Origin: DATAAP01 sp041690495
GTDB taxonomy: Bacteria; Pseudomonadota; Alphaproteobacteria; CACIAM-22H2
Assembly (NCBI GenBank): GCA_041690495.1
Contig: JAWLHE010000005.1
Location: forward strand, 310,001 to 374,000
Length of the DNA stretch: 64,000 nt
Direction of reading: 5' to 3'
In this document: positions 7,712 to 15,667 of the stretch, in pieces
How positions within the stretch are numbered: the first letter of the stretch is position 1
Layout of the letters: each line of letters starts with the position of its first letter
Program-made: the position numbers and the translations under genes
Notes under the pieces: generated by a model
What the model saw: only the letters and a program-made list of their open reading frames with translations
Database searches by the model: none
Told to the model about the DNA's origin: nothing

Positions 7712-8734
7712 TCAGTCGCTGCCGTATTTCGGGGCCGGATGGCCTTTCAGCTCGGCATGCCACAGGCTGTGGTGCTCGCGTGCCCAGTTCTCGTCCACCT
7801 TGCCGGTGTTCATCGCGTCCCAGGCGCCTTCCATCCCGAGCGTGCCGATATAGATGTGCGCGAGGATCACGGCGATCAGCACGAGCGCGAAGACCGCATG
7901 GACCACGGTCGCAAGCTGCTGCGTCTCCATGTCGCCGAAGTAGAACGGGAACAGAAGGTAGATGCCACTCACGCTCAGCACCGTGCCGCCAATGACGACC
8001 GACCAGAACACCAGCTTCTGGCCGGCGTTGAACTTCCGCGCCGGCGGATGCACGCCGCGCCCGAACAAACCGCCGGCCGCAGCGAGCCACTGCGCATCGT
8101 AGCGGTTGGGGATGTTGTGCACGACCCAGATCACGAACATCACGGCCAGGCCGATCATGAAGGCGAACGCCACGTAGTTGTGGGCGTATTTGAACCCGAG
8201 CGACATGGCCGAGAAGATGTCCGGCCCGAGCAGCGGCAGCAGCACGTAGCGGCCGAACGTCACGTTGAGCCCGGTCAGCGCCAGGATGATGAACGCGCTG
8301 GCGGTGAACCAGTGCGTCAGCCGCTCGAAGGCATTGAACCGCTGCACCGTGCGGCCCGACAGGCCGTGCTCGACCCGGATCGTGCCGCGGAGCAGGAAGA
8401 AGGCGATGAGGATCGCCACCATGCCGAGGATCAGCCACGACCCGACCGAGCGCACCGTGCCGCCCATGGTGGCGCGCCAGTCACGCCCCTGCGGCTGGAT
8501 CAGGGTCGCGGCCTTCTCGTCGGGAATGGTGACGCGGCCCTTCAGCGCCTGCAGCAGCGCCTGCTCGTTGGTGTTGGTGAGGCCGTAGGTCGGGCGCTCA
8601 CGGGTCGTCTCCGTCACGCCCTGACCCGCGGTCTGCGCGTCGGCCGGCGCCGCGGCCGCCAGCGCCCCGGCGCCCAGAAACGCCGCAATGGCCGCGCAAC
8701 GGACGAAACGGCGAAGATTGGCTGCGAACGTCAT
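7712..8734 (-). CDS. fdhC: Formate dehydrogenase cytochrome b subunit (gamma)
   Basis: This 340-residue membrane subunit would take electrons from the iron-sulfur subunit through b haems to the quinone pool. It starts with a signal peptide (about 1-34, ADAQ). A soluble stretch and then several strong membrane spans follow (SWLILGMVAILIAFFLL, ASAFIILALTGLNVTF, AHNYVAFAFMIGLAVMFVIW, VVIGGTVLSVSGIYLLF, VVHAVFALVLIAVILAHIYIG). Candidate haem-ligand histidines lie in LTHWFT, YAHNY, VVHAV and AHIYIG. The ATG at 8734 is chosen because the signal peptide begins there. It is the last gene of the fdh set and is followed by a hairpin. Confidence 0.92.
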   Translation of the reverse strand: MTFAANLRRFVRCAAIAAFLGAGALAAAAPADAQTAGQGVTETTRERPTYGLTNTNEQALLQALKGRVTIPDEKAATLIQPQGRDWRATMGGTVRSVGSWLILGMVAILIAFFLLRGTIRVEHGLSGRTVQRFNAFERLTHWFTASAFIILALTGLNVTFGRYVLLPLLGPDIFSAMSLGFKYAHNYVAFAFMIGLAVMFVIWVVHNIPNRYDAQWLAAAGGLFGRGVHPPARKFNAGQKLVFWSVVIGGTVLSVSGIYLLFPFYFGDMETQQLATVVHAVFALVLIAVILAHIYIGTLGMEGAWDAMNTGKVDENWAREHHSLWHAELKGHPAPKYGSD

Positions 8735-8757
8735 GCGATCGTCTCCCTGGTGAATCC

Positions 8758-8949
8758 TCAGAAGCGCTGCGTTGCCGCGCGGGTCCTGAGTGCGTTGTCC
8801 TGGCTGGTCGAAGAGTCTGCGACGGTCCTGCCGAGATAGCTGCCGGTGTAGCCCTCGGGATGCGGACGGTCCGCCATGGTCGTGAAGATCAGCACGAGCA
8901 GGAGGAAGGCGAACAGTACCCAACCGACCAGCTTCTGCACTCCTGTCAT
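8758..8949 (-). CDS. Small membrane protein between fdhB and fdhC
   Basis: The 63-residue product has one membrane span near the N-terminus (LVGWVLFAFLLLVLIFTTM) and a polar tail containing YTGSYLGRTVADS. The ATG at 8949 follows GGAGGGGGATCG, a strong ribosome-binding site. It lies in the 295-bp interval between the electron-transfer subunit and the cytochrome b subunit. FdhB here lacks an obvious C-terminal membrane helix, so this peptide may anchor or bridge the complex. That role is inferred from position only; no family was recognised. Confidence 0.7.
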   Translation of the reverse strand: MTGVQKLVGWVLFAFLLLVLIFTTMADRPHPEGYTGSYLGRTVADSSTSQDNALRTRAATQRF

Positions 8950-9029
8950 CGATCCCCCTCCGAACCGCTGTCCCGGCGTGCCCGGCGGCGGCCGGATCGT
9001 CCGCCCGCCGCCGCGGTCTCACGCGCGTC

Positions 9030-9620
9030 TCAGGTCCCGCTGGGATAGGCCGTCGCCCAGCCCCACGCGCCCGAACCGTAGCCGCGCTGCACGACGCGGT
9101 CGCGGTAGATGCCGGCGACCACTTCGCCGTCGCCGGCGAGCAGCGCCTTGGTCGAGCACATCTCGGCGCAAAGCGGGAGCTTGCCTTCGGCGATTCGGTT
9201 GCGGCCGTATTTCCTGAACTCCGCCTCGGAATGGTCCGCGTCCGGGCCGCCGTTGCAGAACGTGCACTTGTCCATCTTGCCGCGGGTGCCGAAATTGCCG
9301 GCCTGCGGATACTGCGGCGCCCCGAACGGGCAGGCATAGAAGCAGTAGCCGCAGCCGATGCACAGGTCCTTCGAGTGCAGCACCACCCCGTCCGCGGTCT
9401 TGTAGAAGCAGTCCACCGGACACACCGCCATGCACGGCGCGTCGGTGCAGTGCATGCAGGCCATCGAGATCGAGCGCTCGCCCGGCTTGCCGTCGTTGAG
9501 CGTGACCACGCGACGCCGGTTGATGCCCCACGGCACTTCATGCTCGTTCTTGCAGGCGGTGACGCAGGCGTTGCATTCGATGCAGCGCTCGGCGTCGAGC
9601 AGGAATTTCATTCTTGCCAT
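9030..9620 (-). CDS. fdhB: Formate dehydrogenase iron-sulfur (beta) subunit
   Basis: The 196-residue protein belongs to the DMSO-reductase-type electron-transfer subunits with four [4Fe-4S] clusters. Four cysteine groups are visible: C13-C16-C19-C23, then CMHCTDAPCMAVCP, CIGCGYCFYACP, and CTFC with a later C pair in PLCAEMC. It carries electrons from FdhA to the membrane subunit. The ATG at 9620 is chosen because AAGGAG lies seven bases before it; a Met three codons later is less well placed. There is no obvious membrane anchor at the C-terminus, unlike FdnH/FdoH. It begins 17 bp after the fdhA stop. Confidence 0.95.
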   Translation of the reverse strand: MARMKFLLDAERCIECNACVTACKNEHEVPWGINRRRVVTLNDGKPGERSISMACMHCTDAPCMAVCPVDCFYKTADGVVLHSKDLCIGCGYCFYACPFGAPQYPQAGNFGTRGKMDKCTFCNGGPDADHSEAEFRKYGRNRIAEGKLPLCAEMCSTKALLAGDGEVVAGIYRDRVVQRGYGSGAWGWATAYPSGT

Positions 9621-9637
9621 TGTCTTGGCTCCTTGCC

Positions 9638-12535
9638 TCAGGCTTTCTCGATGCGGCACAGCGTCGTCTTGGTCTCCTGCATCGCGGTGACCGAGTCATA
9701 CCCGTAGGTCTGGATCGTGTTGCTCGACTCGCCCAGCACGATCGGGTCGGCCCCGTCGGGGTACTTGCTGCGCAGATCCTTGCCCATCCAGTGACCGGCG
9801 AAGTGGAACGGCATCCACGCCACGCCCTTGCCGACCCGCTCCGTGACCAGCGCCTTCACCTTGATCCGCACCGGACGGTCCGGCTTGTGATCGGGTCCGT
9901 ACACCCAGACATCCTGCATGTCCTGGACGCCGATCCTGGACGCGTCGGCGGGATTGACCTCGATGAACATGTTCTGCTGCAGCTCGGCGAGCCACGGGTT
10001 CGACCGCGTCTCCTCGCCGCCGCCCTCGTACTCCACCAGCCGTCCCGAGGTGAGGATGATCGGGAAGTCCTTCGAGAAGTCCTTGTCCTGGATGCTCTTG
10101 TACATCGTCGGCAGGCGGTACTGCTTCTTGTCGGCATAGGTCGGATACTTCGCCACGAGCTGACGGTCCGGCGCATAGAGCGGCTCGCGGTGCAGCGGAA
10201 CGGGATCCGGGAAGTTCCACACCCAGGCCCGCGCCTTGCCGTTGCCGAATGGCGCGCAACCGTGCTTGATCGCGACGCGGATGACGCCGCCCGACGTGTC
10301 GGTGCTCCACGACACGGCCTCCGGCTTGTCGCCGCCGATCCTCTTGATCTCGGCGAGCTCCGCCTCGGTCAGGTCCTTGTCCCAACCCAGCTTCTGCAAC
10401 AGGCCGTAGGTGAACTGCGGATGACCGTCCTTGAGCTCGTTGCCGACCGGCGCCGAGCCCTCCGCCAGCAGGTTCATGCCCTTGTACTCGGGCCCGAACG
10501 CGGCGCGGAAGTTGAGACCGCCGCGAGCGACCGGCAGCGACGTGTTGTAGAGATACGGCGTGCCCGGATGGTTGTGCTCGGGCGTGCCCCAGCACGGCCA
10601 CGGCAGGCCGTAATACTCGCCCTTGCAGGGGCCAGACTCGGCGAGCAGCGTCGTGCGGTTGAAGTCCTTCTGGTTCGCCAGCTGGCGCTTCAGCCGTTCC
10701 GGCGACTGGCCGGAATAGCCGATGCTGAGCGCACCCTTGTTGAACTCGCGCGTGATCGACTCGATTTCCGGCACCGTGCCGTTGACCTTGATGTTCTTGA
10801 ACATCTCGCCGGCGAAACCGAACTTCTTCGCGAACAGATACGCGATCTCATGGTCGGTCTTCGCCTCGAACAGCGGCTTCATGATCGCGTAGCCCCACTG
10901 GATGCCGCGATTGGTCGCCGTGCGCGAGCCGTCGGTCTCGAGCTGGGTGGCCGCCGGCAGCAGGTAGACGCCGTCCTTGCGGTCGGGGATCACGGCGCTC
11001 GCCGTCGGGTACGGGTCGATGATGACCAGCGTGTCGAGCTTCTCCATGCCCGCCTTCAGGTCGGCGCCGCGGGTCTGCGAGTTCGGCGCATGCCCCCAAT
11101 AGACCATCGCCTTGAGCTTGTCGGCCTGGTCGATGTTCTCCTTCGCCTCGAGCACGCCATCGAACCAGCGCGAGCACGGGATGCCCGACGCCCCCATCAT
11201 CTTCTCGTCCTTGAAGCGGCTCTTCAGGTAATCGACGGACACGCCCCACACGCCGGCCCAGTGCTTCCATGCGACCGGCGTCAGGCCGTAATACGCGGGC
11301 AAGGTCACGATATCGAGGCCGAGATCGGTGGCGCCCTGGACGTTGTCGTGGCCGCGCAGGATGTTCATGCCGCCGCCCGACACGCCGACCGTGCCCATGG
11401 CGAGACCGAGAGCGGTGTAGCAGCGAATGCCGTTATTGGCGTGATGGTGCTGCGTGGCGCCCATGCACCAGATGACGGTGAACGGCCGGTTGTCCTTCAG
11501 GGTGCGGGCGACGCGCTTGATCTGCCCCGCCGGTACGCCGGTGACGCGCTCGGTTTCCTCCGGCGTCCACTTCGCGACTTCCTTGCGCACCTCGTCGAAG
11601 CCGAACACGCGCTGCTTGATGTACTCCTTGTCCTCCCAGCCGTTCTCGAGGATGACGTGGAGGATGCCCCACATCAGCGCGACGTCGGTGCCGGGGCGGA
11701 AGCGCACATGCTCGTCGGCGTGCGCGGCCGTGCGCGTGAAGCGCGGGTCGCACACGATCATCTTCGCGCCGTTCTCCTTCGCCTTGAGGAGATGCATGAC
11801 GCCGACCGGATGCGCCTCGGCCGGGTTGCTGCCGATCAGGAACATGCAGCGCGTGTTGTGGATGTCGTTCAGGCTGTTGGTCATCGCGCCGTAGCCGAAG
11901 GTCTGGCCGACGCCCGCGACCGTGGTCGAGTGGCAGATGCGCGCCTGGTGGTCGACGTTGTTGGTACCCCAGAACGCGGCGAGCTTGCGGACAAGGTAGA
12001 CCTGCTCGTTCGAGAACTTCGCCGAGCCGAGCCAGTAGACCGAGTCCGGCCCCGAGGTCTCGCGGATCTTGAGCAGCCGGTCGCCGATCTCGTTGATCGC
12101 CTCATCCCAGCTGATCCGCTGATAGCGGCCGTTGACCAGCTTCATCGGGTATTTGAGGCGGCGCTCGCCATGTGCGTGCTCGCGGATTGCCGCACCCTTG
12201 GCGCAATGCGCGCCGAGATTGAACGGGGAGTCGAAGCTCGGCTCCTGGCCGATCCACACCCCGTTCTGCACTTCGGCGGTGACGGTGCAGCCGACCGAGC
12301 AGTGCGTGCAGACGTTCTTGATGAGCTTGATATCGCCGGCGCCCGCGGCGGGCGCCGCGGCGTCGGCCTTGCGCACCATGCCAAGCGGCAAGGCGGATGC
12401 GGCAGCCATGCCTCCGGCAGCAAGACCGGAGCGGCGCAGGAACGTGCGCCGGTCGACGGTGGCTGCGGCGGAACCGGCCAGCATCTGGCTCAGCCCGGAC
12501 CCGCTCGCGGCGATGTTTCTCTTCTTGGTGAGCAT
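9638..12535 (-). CDS. fdhA: Formate dehydrogenase catalytic (alpha) subunit, Tat-exported, cysteine type
   Basis: The 965-residue protein oxidises formate to CO2 in the periplasm with a bis-MGD cofactor binding Mo or W. A twin-arginine signal is seen at 28-36 (DRRTFLRRS) ahead of a hydrophobic stretch. The N-terminal [4Fe-4S] cluster ligands are C76, C79, C83 and C111. The metal ligand is C201 followed by H202 (ARICHSTTV), at the position where the E. coli enzyme has selenocysteine, so no SECIS element is needed. The length is slightly below FdnG. Maturation would use the TorD-like chaperone, FdhD, MobA and MoaA encoded nearby. It starts 35 bp after the small Tat-signal gene. Confidence 0.96.
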   Translation of the reverse strand: MLTKKRNIAASGSGLSQMLAGSAAATVDRRTFLRRSGLAAGGMAAASALPLGMVRKADAAAPAAGAGDIKLIKNVCTHCSVGCTVTAEVQNGVWIGQEPSFDSPFNLGAHCAKGAAIREHAHGERRLKYPMKLVNGRYQRISWDEAINEIGDRLLKIRETSGPDSVYWLGSAKFSNEQVYLVRKLAAFWGTNNVDHQARICHSTTVAGVGQTFGYGAMTNSLNDIHNTRCMFLIGSNPAEAHPVGVMHLLKAKENGAKMIVCDPRFTRTAAHADEHVRFRPGTDVALMWGILHVILENGWEDKEYIKQRVFGFDEVRKEVAKWTPEETERVTGVPAGQIKRVARTLKDNRPFTVIWCMGATQHHHANNGIRCYTALGLAMGTVGVSGGGMNILRGHDNVQGATDLGLDIVTLPAYYGLTPVAWKHWAGVWGVSVDYLKSRFKDEKMMGASGIPCSRWFDGVLEAKENIDQADKLKAMVYWGHAPNSQTRGADLKAGMEKLDTLVIIDPYPTASAVIPDRKDGVYLLPAATQLETDGSRTATNRGIQWGYAIMKPLFEAKTDHEIAYLFAKKFGFAGEMFKNIKVNGTVPEIESITREFNKGALSIGYSGQSPERLKRQLANQKDFNRTTLLAESGPCKGEYYGLPWPCWGTPEHNHPGTPYLYNTSLPVARGGLNFRAAFGPEYKGMNLLAEGSAPVGNELKDGHPQFTYGLLQKLGWDKDLTEAELAEIKRIGGDKPEAVSWSTDTSGGVIRVAIKHGCAPFGNGKARAWVWNFPDPVPLHREPLYAPDRQLVAKYPTYADKKQYRLPTMYKSIQDKDFSKDFPIILTSGRLVEYEGGGEETRSNPWLAELQQNMFIEVNPADASRIGVQDMQDVWVYGPDHKPDRPVRIKVKALVTERVGKGVAWMPFHFAGHWMGKDLRSKYPDGADPIVLGESSNTIQTYGYDSVTAMQETKTTLCRIEKA

Positions 12536-12570
12536 CGTGATCTCCTGCGCTTAGAGGCTGAGGCCGCCGA

Positions 12571-12774
12571 TCAGAACTTCGACAGTTCGTAGACCCGTTT
12601 GACGTGATCCGTCTCGCGGTAGCCTTGCGATTTCGATGGATCGAGGGCAGCCGCGGCCGGCTCCGCGCTCGACCCGAGCGCGCCGGCGACGACCGCCGCC
12701 GCACCCGCTCCAAGGCCGGCCTTCTTGAAGAACTCGCGCCGCTGCGGCGACTTCAGCGTCTTCTCTTCACTCAT
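12571..12774 (-). CDS. Small twin-arginine protein of formate dehydrogenase operons
   Basis: The 67-residue product has a Tat-like signal (RREFFKKAGLGAGAAAVVAG) and a short tail ending YRETDHVKRVYELSKF. This matches the known but uncharacterised small family called the formate dehydrogenase region TAT target, which is found immediately upstream of fdhA in many proteobacteria. The ATG at 12774 is preferred over a GTG at 12783 because the AGGAAGG site lies directly against the GTG. A role in exporting or assembling FdhA is plausible but unproven. Confidence 0.85.
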   Translation of the reverse strand: MSEEKTLKSPQRREFFKKAGLGAGAAAVVAGALGSSAEPAAAALDPSKSQGYRETDHVKRVYELSKF

Positions 12775-12826
12775 GGCGGTCACCCTTCCTCTCGCGATCC
12801 CTGGAATTCCGTTGATCCGTTCCGTG

Positions 12827-13753
12827 TCATCTCGACATCGCGAACGCTTCGCTTTCGATCTCCATGAACAAGCGGCCGACCGTTCCGACCGGCTTGTAGA
12901 AGTCCGCCGCCTTGGCGGCCTGCAGGTCCTGGAAGAACCGCGGCGCCCACGGCGCGATGTGCGTTTCGAAAAAGCGGCGCTGGCCGTCGAGTGCGGCGGG
13001 TTCGCCGAACGCGCCGGTGATCAGGCCCGCCATCACCTCGCACAGCGCGGCGATGTGATCCTCCGGCTCAGCCACGTCGTCCCGCGCCGCGATTCCGAGC
13101 CGCGCCAGATCGCCGCGCAGCGCCGCAAGCGGCTTCTCGTGGAGGAAACCGGCAAGATAATACGATGCATAGGGCAGCAGCTCGCCGCGCGCGAGGCCGA
13201 TGAACAGCTCGCCGTACTCGACGTCCACGTCTGCCGCCGATTTTTGCCGCGCCGTCGATGCGAGCGCGTTCAGGGCCCGCCCGAGTTCGCTCTGGTCGCC
13301 GTGCAGCCCGCGGACGATTCCGAGCAGCTCGTCGGAAGGCGGCGCGGCCAGCAGGCGCGCAAGCAGCATGTAACACTGCGCGCGCGCGACGTCTTCGTCG
13401 CCGATGTCAATCACGGAAATCTCGTCCAGAAGATCGCCGCGCGTGAGCCGGATGCCCAGGCCTCTGGCGACATCGAGAACGCGTGCATGGTGCTTCAAAG
13501 GGATCGCACCACGATCCTTCCACCCCTGCACCGTCGTCACGTGTGTGTGGCCCAGTGCCTTTGCGAGTCGAGTCAAACCACCGAATGAACCGATGACGAC
13601 ATCGACGGCGCGGCCCCGGCCCTGCCTGTCGGTTTCCAAGCTACGTTCTTTACGTAGTTCTAATTGCTCCCAAACCGACTGTACGTGTGGCGCGTAAGCA
13701 ATGTCAATTAACCAAAGTTCAACGTTTCGCGATGTGCGGTTGCGATTGTGCAT
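12827..13753 (-). CDS. TorD-family chaperone fused to an N-terminal DNA-binding (HTH) domain
   Basis: From the ATG at 13753 the frame encodes 308 residues. Residues about 53-103 (FGGLTRLAKALGHTHVTTVQGW through LDVARGLGI) read as a YdaS/Cro-like helix-turn-helix of the type seen in small repressors with STVQGWK motifs. Residues about 119-308 read as a TorD-type chaperone (ARAQCYMLLARLL, EYGELFIGLARGELLPYASYYL, DHIAALCEVMAGL, FF..H..PW). TorD proteins bind the Tat signal and insert cofactor into molybdoenzymes. No stop separates the domains. The first 40 residues fall in low-GC DNA holding a promoter-like TTGACA/TACAGT pair, so translation may really begin at a TTG at 13639. The gene heads the Tat-protein/fdhA block. 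Confidence 0.82.
   Translation of the reverse strand: MHNRNRTSRNVELWLIDIAYAPHVQSVWEQLELRKERSLETDRQGRGRAVDVVIGSFGGLTRLAKALGHTHVTTVQGWKDRGAIPLKHHARVLDVARGLGIRLTRGDLLDEISVIDIGDEDVARAQCYMLLARLLAAPPSDELLGIVRGLHGDQSELGRALNALASTARQKSAADVDVEYGELFIGLARGELLPYASYYLAGFLHEKPLAALRGDLARLGIAARDDVAEPEDHIAALCEVMAGLITGAFGEPAALDGQRRFFETHIAPWAPRFFQDLQAAKAADFYKPVGTVGRLFMEIESEAFAMSR
13641..13657. promoter_or_regulatory. Inverted repeat just downstream of the fdh promoter (candidate operator)
   Basis: CTACGT and ACGTAG face each other across 5 bases, about 15-30 bp downstream of the predicted start site. It is well placed to be an operator at which the HTH domain of the downstream chaperone could repress its own operon. 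A second inverted repeat, GTTGCGAT with ATCGCAAC across 5 bases, lies at 13739-13759 upstream of the -35. Binding is inferred. Confidence 0.42.
13678..13707 (-). promoter_or_regulatory. Sigma70-type promoter ahead of the HTH-TorD gene
   Basis: On the minus strand a perfect -35 TTGACA (13702-13707) is followed after 18 bases by TACAGT (13678-13683). The surrounding DNA (about 13640-13765) is clearly less GC-rich than its neighbours. A start site would fall near 13671, giving the fdh genes their own promoter independent of mobA and DUF3305/3306. Confidence 0.58.
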
Positions 13754-13768
13754 CGCAACGAGCAACGG

Positions 13769-14338
13769 TCACACTTCGGGCAGCTTGTCGGATGTATTCA
13801 GCAGCGGGAGGCCTTCCTGATGCTGCGATGCAGCATTCATTGCGTCCGAATCGGAAGACGTTTCGGGCGCCGGCGGCGTCCCGCCACCTGACTCGGGTGG
13901 CGGCTTCGCCGCCGGACTCTCGCGCCTGACTTCCTCGCCATCATCCAGCATGCCCTGTCCGACCCGGAACAGCGTCTTCACGCCTTCCGGAAAGCTCGGC
14001 ATGTTGAAATAGTCGATGTTGTGGATGTCGAGCACGTCTGGCGCGGCGATGACCGGGTCGCTGATCCAGAGCTTGCGCAGGGCCTGGCGGCGGAGCGCCT
14101 CGGGCACGCCCTCGCGCAGGAATGCCGTGAAATCGGAATCGCCGGTCAGACTGTCGATCGACGGCAACGCCGCGGGATCGACTTTCTCCTTCCGGTCGTC
14201 CGGTGCCGCAGGTGCCACTGCCGCGGCCTTCGGCTCTGCAGCGGCGGACGCGCCACCCGTCCCGGGCGCCGCCGCGGGTTTGCCCTTGAGGCGCGACCAA
14301 CGCGTCAGAAAATTTTCGTCGCGGTCGTCAGCGGCCAT
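13769..14338 (-). CDS. DUF3306 protein
   Basis: The 189-residue product starts MAADDRDENFLTRWSRLKG, the hallmark of DUF3306, and has the conserved core FTAFLREGVPEALRRQALRKLWISDPVIA and DYF. The middle (about 20-55) and C-terminus are low-complexity, rich in Ala, Pro and Ser. The ATG at 14338 has GGAGGTGGGC ahead of it and overlaps the DUF3305 stop by 11 bp. The family is known from alphaproteobacterial formate dehydrogenase loci but has no assigned function. It is probably cytoplasmic, as no signal or membrane span is seen. Confidence 0.88.
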   Translation of the reverse strand: MAADDRDENFLTRWSRLKGKPAAAPGTGGASAAAEPKAAAVAPAAPDDRKEKVDPAALPSIDSLTGDSDFTAFLREGVPEALRRQALRKLWISDPVIAAPDVLDIHNIDYFNMPSFPEGVKTLFRVGQGMLDDGEEVRRESPAAKPPPESGGGTPPAPETSSDSDAMNAASQHQEGLPLLNTSDKLPEV

Positions 14339-14888
14339 GCCCACCTCCGCCGGTTTCGCGCGGCGGCGTCTGCCGGCCGAATCCCACCTTGCGCGGATCG
14401 ATCTTCTGGCGTTGGCGCTTATGGAAGGGCTGCTCGACGTGATAAGCGGCCATGTATGCGCCGAGCGTCCGGACCGCCTGCTCGGGCATCGGCACCCGCT
14501 CGACGATATCGGCACCGCTCTCGAGATAACCTTGTGCCTCGGCCGGCGAGACTGTGACGAGTTGAACGCGCACGCCCTGCGGCGCGCCTTCGTCGAAGCG
14601 CAGGACGATATAGACGGCCGGCTGATCGGCGGCGAGATTGACCTGGTAGTTTCCGGTTTCGCGCGGGTTCAACTCGATCTCGTGGTCGCCGGCGAAGAAC
14701 TGCGCGACGCCGTCGGCTTCGCGCATCACCGTCCATGGCTCGAGCGCCGTCCCGCCCGGAACGACGCCGGCCGGCAGCCAGACATGATCCTGCCACGGCG
14801 AAGTCGAGCGGCGCCGCTCGACGATGACGCCCAGCGCGATCTTCGCATCGCGCGCGATGGACGGTGCAATGTCGGCGTCGCCCGGCAT
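14328..14888 (-). CDS. DUF3305 protein
   Basis: The core IALGVIVERRRSTSPWQDHVWLPAGV and the stretch YQVNLAADQPAVYIVLRF identify DUF3305, an uncharacterised family that pairs with DUF3306 next to formate dehydrogenase genes. From the ATG at 14888 the product is 186 residues; an in-frame TTG at 14945, just after the mobA stop, would add 19 residues. Neither start has a strong ribosome-binding site. Coupling to DUF3306 by an 11-bp overlap suggests the two products act together. Function unknown. Confidence 0.85.
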   Translation of the reverse strand: MPGDADIAPSIARDAKIALGVIVERRRSTSPWQDHVWLPAGVVPGGTALEPWTVMREADGVAQFFAGDHEIELNPRETGNYQVNLAADQPAVYIVLRFDEGAPQGVRVQLVTVSPAEAQGYLESGADIVERVPMPEQAVRTLGAYMAAYHVEQPFHKRQRQKIDPRKVGFGRQTPPRETGGGGHGR

Positions 14889-14947
14889 CAGGCCGATCGC
14901 ATGTCTGCGTAAAGCCGCATTGCCGGAGGATATCAAAGCCGGCAAAC

Positions 14948-15568
14948 TCAGGCCAACAGCCGTTCCGCCTCGGCGAGATCCTCAGGCCGGTTGGCATTGA
15001 AGAACGGGTCAAAGGGCTTGGTCGGGAACGACACACGGGCGAGCTTGTAGCGCGCGGTCCAGCGGTCCACCTTGTGGACCCCCTCCCCTGCTACCGCGCG
15101 GCTGAGATCGCCGGCGAGATCGACGCGCCACAGGCCGAACACCGGGTGCGCCCGCCCGTCGGACACGGCGCACGCGAGATCCGCGCCTTCGGCCTCCACC
15201 GCCGCCAGCAACCGCGCCACCAGATCGCGCGGCAGAAATGGCGCATCGCTGGCGAAGCTGGCGACGAAGGGGCACTGCGGCGCGTTCGCCGCGGCCCATT
15301 CCAGGCCGGTCAGGATTCCGGCGAGCGGCCCGGCGAAGCCCTCGACCACATCGGACGCGACAGGCAGGCCGAATTCGGCGAAGCGCGCCGGATTGCCGTT
15401 GGCATTAAGTACGAGGGCATCGACCTGCGGCCGCACCCGTTCGACGATATGCGCAAGCAGCGGCCGGCCGCCGAGCGGGCGCAGGCATTTGTCGCCGCCG
15501 CCCATGCGCCTGGACAGCCCGCCCGCGAGAATCACGCCGGCTACTCCAACGCTCGGCTTTGCATTCAT
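14948..15568 (-). CDS. mobA: MobA molybdenum cofactor guanylyltransferase
   Basis: MobA transfers GMP to molybdopterin to form the guanine-dinucleotide cofactor needed by FdhA. The 206-residue protein shows the nucleotidyltransferase signature LAGGLSRRMGGGDK at about 14-27, a metal-binding aspartate in FASDAPFLP (about residues 105-113), and the C-terminal FFNANRPEDLAEAE. The length is typical. It lies between fdhD and DUF3305 on the same strand, consistent with supply of cofactor to the formate dehydrogenase. Confidence 0.95.
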   Translation of the reverse strand: MNAKPSVGVAGVILAGGLSRRMGGGDKCLRPLGGRPLLAHIVERVRPQVDALVLNANGNPARFAEFGLPVASDVVEGFAGPLAGILTGLEWAAANAPQCPFVASFASDAPFLPRDLVARLLAAVEAEGADLACAVSDGRAHPVFGLWRVDLAGDLSRAVAGEGVHKVDRWTARYKLARVSFPTKPFDPFFNANRPEDLAEAERLLA

Positions 15569-15578
15569 TTACTGTCTT

Positions 15579-15634
15579 GCGCGGGCTTGACCCGCGCACC
15601 CACCGCGATGGGCCCGCGGATCAAGTCCGCGGGC
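15579..15634. repeat. Pair of palindromes between fdhD and mobA (REP-like)
   Basis: Two perfect hairpins are seen in tandem: GCGCGGG-CTTGA-CCCGCGC (15579-15597) and GCCCGCGGA-TCAAG-TCCGCGGGC (15612-15634). The core (CGCGGATCAAGTCCGCGG) recurs in closely related form at 52398-52420, so this is a dispersed repeat family. It may also act as a transcript end or stabiliser after fdhD. Confidence 0.7.
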
Positions 15635-15667
15635 GACAATCCTCTAAGAGGATAGTGAAGAGGAACC

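Noticed and set aside
9638..12535. Selenocysteine-containing FdhA
   Set aside because: The metal-binding position is a normal Cys codon (C201) and there is no in-frame TGA.
9614..12592. 992-codon open frame opposite fdhA
   Set aside because: Same reason: an antisense shadow of a well-identified gene.
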